Below are positions 5,288 through 5,294 of a DNA stretch of 5,294 nt, in pieces. Numbering within the stretch: position 1 is the first letter of the stretch; the number at the start of each line of letters is the position of its first letter. The translations under genes and the position numbers were made by a program. This DNA comes from DASPFV01 sp035620975 (lineage in GTDB: Bacteria > Acidobacteriota > Vicinamibacteria > Vicinamibacterales > 2-12-FULL-66-21). The notes under the pieces are model-generated. The model saw only the letters and a program-made list of their open reading frames with translations. It did no database searches and was not told where the DNA came from. Location of the stretch: positions 1-5,294 of the forward strand of contig DASPFV010000177.1 of assembly GCA_035620975.1 (NCBI GenBank), in the 5' to 3' direction.

Positions 5288-5294
5288 CCGGCTG

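Larger units (their letters stand above)
5105..5294. other. non-coding, inverted-repeat-rich tail after the operon
   Basis: No convincing gene is seen on either strand across these 190 nt. Short open frames here lack ribosome sites and read as low-complexity Arg/Pro-rich protein. The stretch holds two G-runs, at least four inverted repeats and a GC-rich hairpin near the right edge. This fits a transcription end, a regulatory RNA region or a cis-acting site of the element. Which of these applies is not visible. Confidence 0.6.

Noticed and set aside
5105..5294. CRISPR array or tRNA gene in the tail
   Set aside because: There are no regularly spaced repeats of suitable length and no cloverleaf with a T-loop GTTCGA-type sequence or CCA end. 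The repeats are simple inverted pairs.

Overview
The window is about 5.3 kb of GC-rich DNA. It holds one tightly packed plus-strand operon from a conjugative (type IV secretion, T4SS) transfer region, followed by a short non-coding tail. The proteins resemble the Trb/VirB mating-pair-formation set of Gram-negative bacteria: VirB5/TrbJ, VirB6/TrbL and VirB8/TrbF types, with signal peptides and inner-membrane segments suited to a diderm envelope. GC content and protein style would fit a soil bacterium such as an Acidobacteriota member or a proteobacterium. That guess is weak, because no rRNA, tRNA or housekeeping gene is present. The DNA probably belongs to an integrative conjugative element or a plasmid.

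Layout. Positions 1-320 hold the 3' end of a VirB5/TrbJ-like gene that starts before the window. Positions 348-1130 hold a complete second VirB5/TrbJ-like gene whose C-terminus nearly duplicates the first. Positions 1149-1982 encode a VirB6/TrbL-like polytopic membrane protein. Positions 1994-2170 encode a 58-residue single-span membrane protein. Positions 2181-2891 encode a VirB8/TrbF-like protein, and 2881-3171 a 96-residue two-span membrane protein. Positions 3183-4106 and 4103-5104 encode two soluble winged-helix-type proteins that overlap in an ATGA junction. All gaps are 27 nt or less, two junctions overlap, and most starts have a good Shine-Dalgarno sequence, so the set is very likely one transcript. 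The promoter lies upstream of the window. Positions 5105-5294 carry no convincing gene but are rich in inverted repeats, including hairpins that cannot form together.

How the genes may work together. VirB5 proteins are periplasmic minor pilus/tip components. VirB6 and VirB8 are inner-membrane parts of the channel. The two small membrane proteins around virB8 are probably accessory parts of the same machine (inference from position). The last two genes look like DNA-binding accessory proteins. Their N-terminal winged helices and fragments that recall degenerate nuclease-type motifs suggest a role in DNA processing, replication or regulation of the element, but their function cannot be read from sequence alone. 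They are the least understood part of the window.
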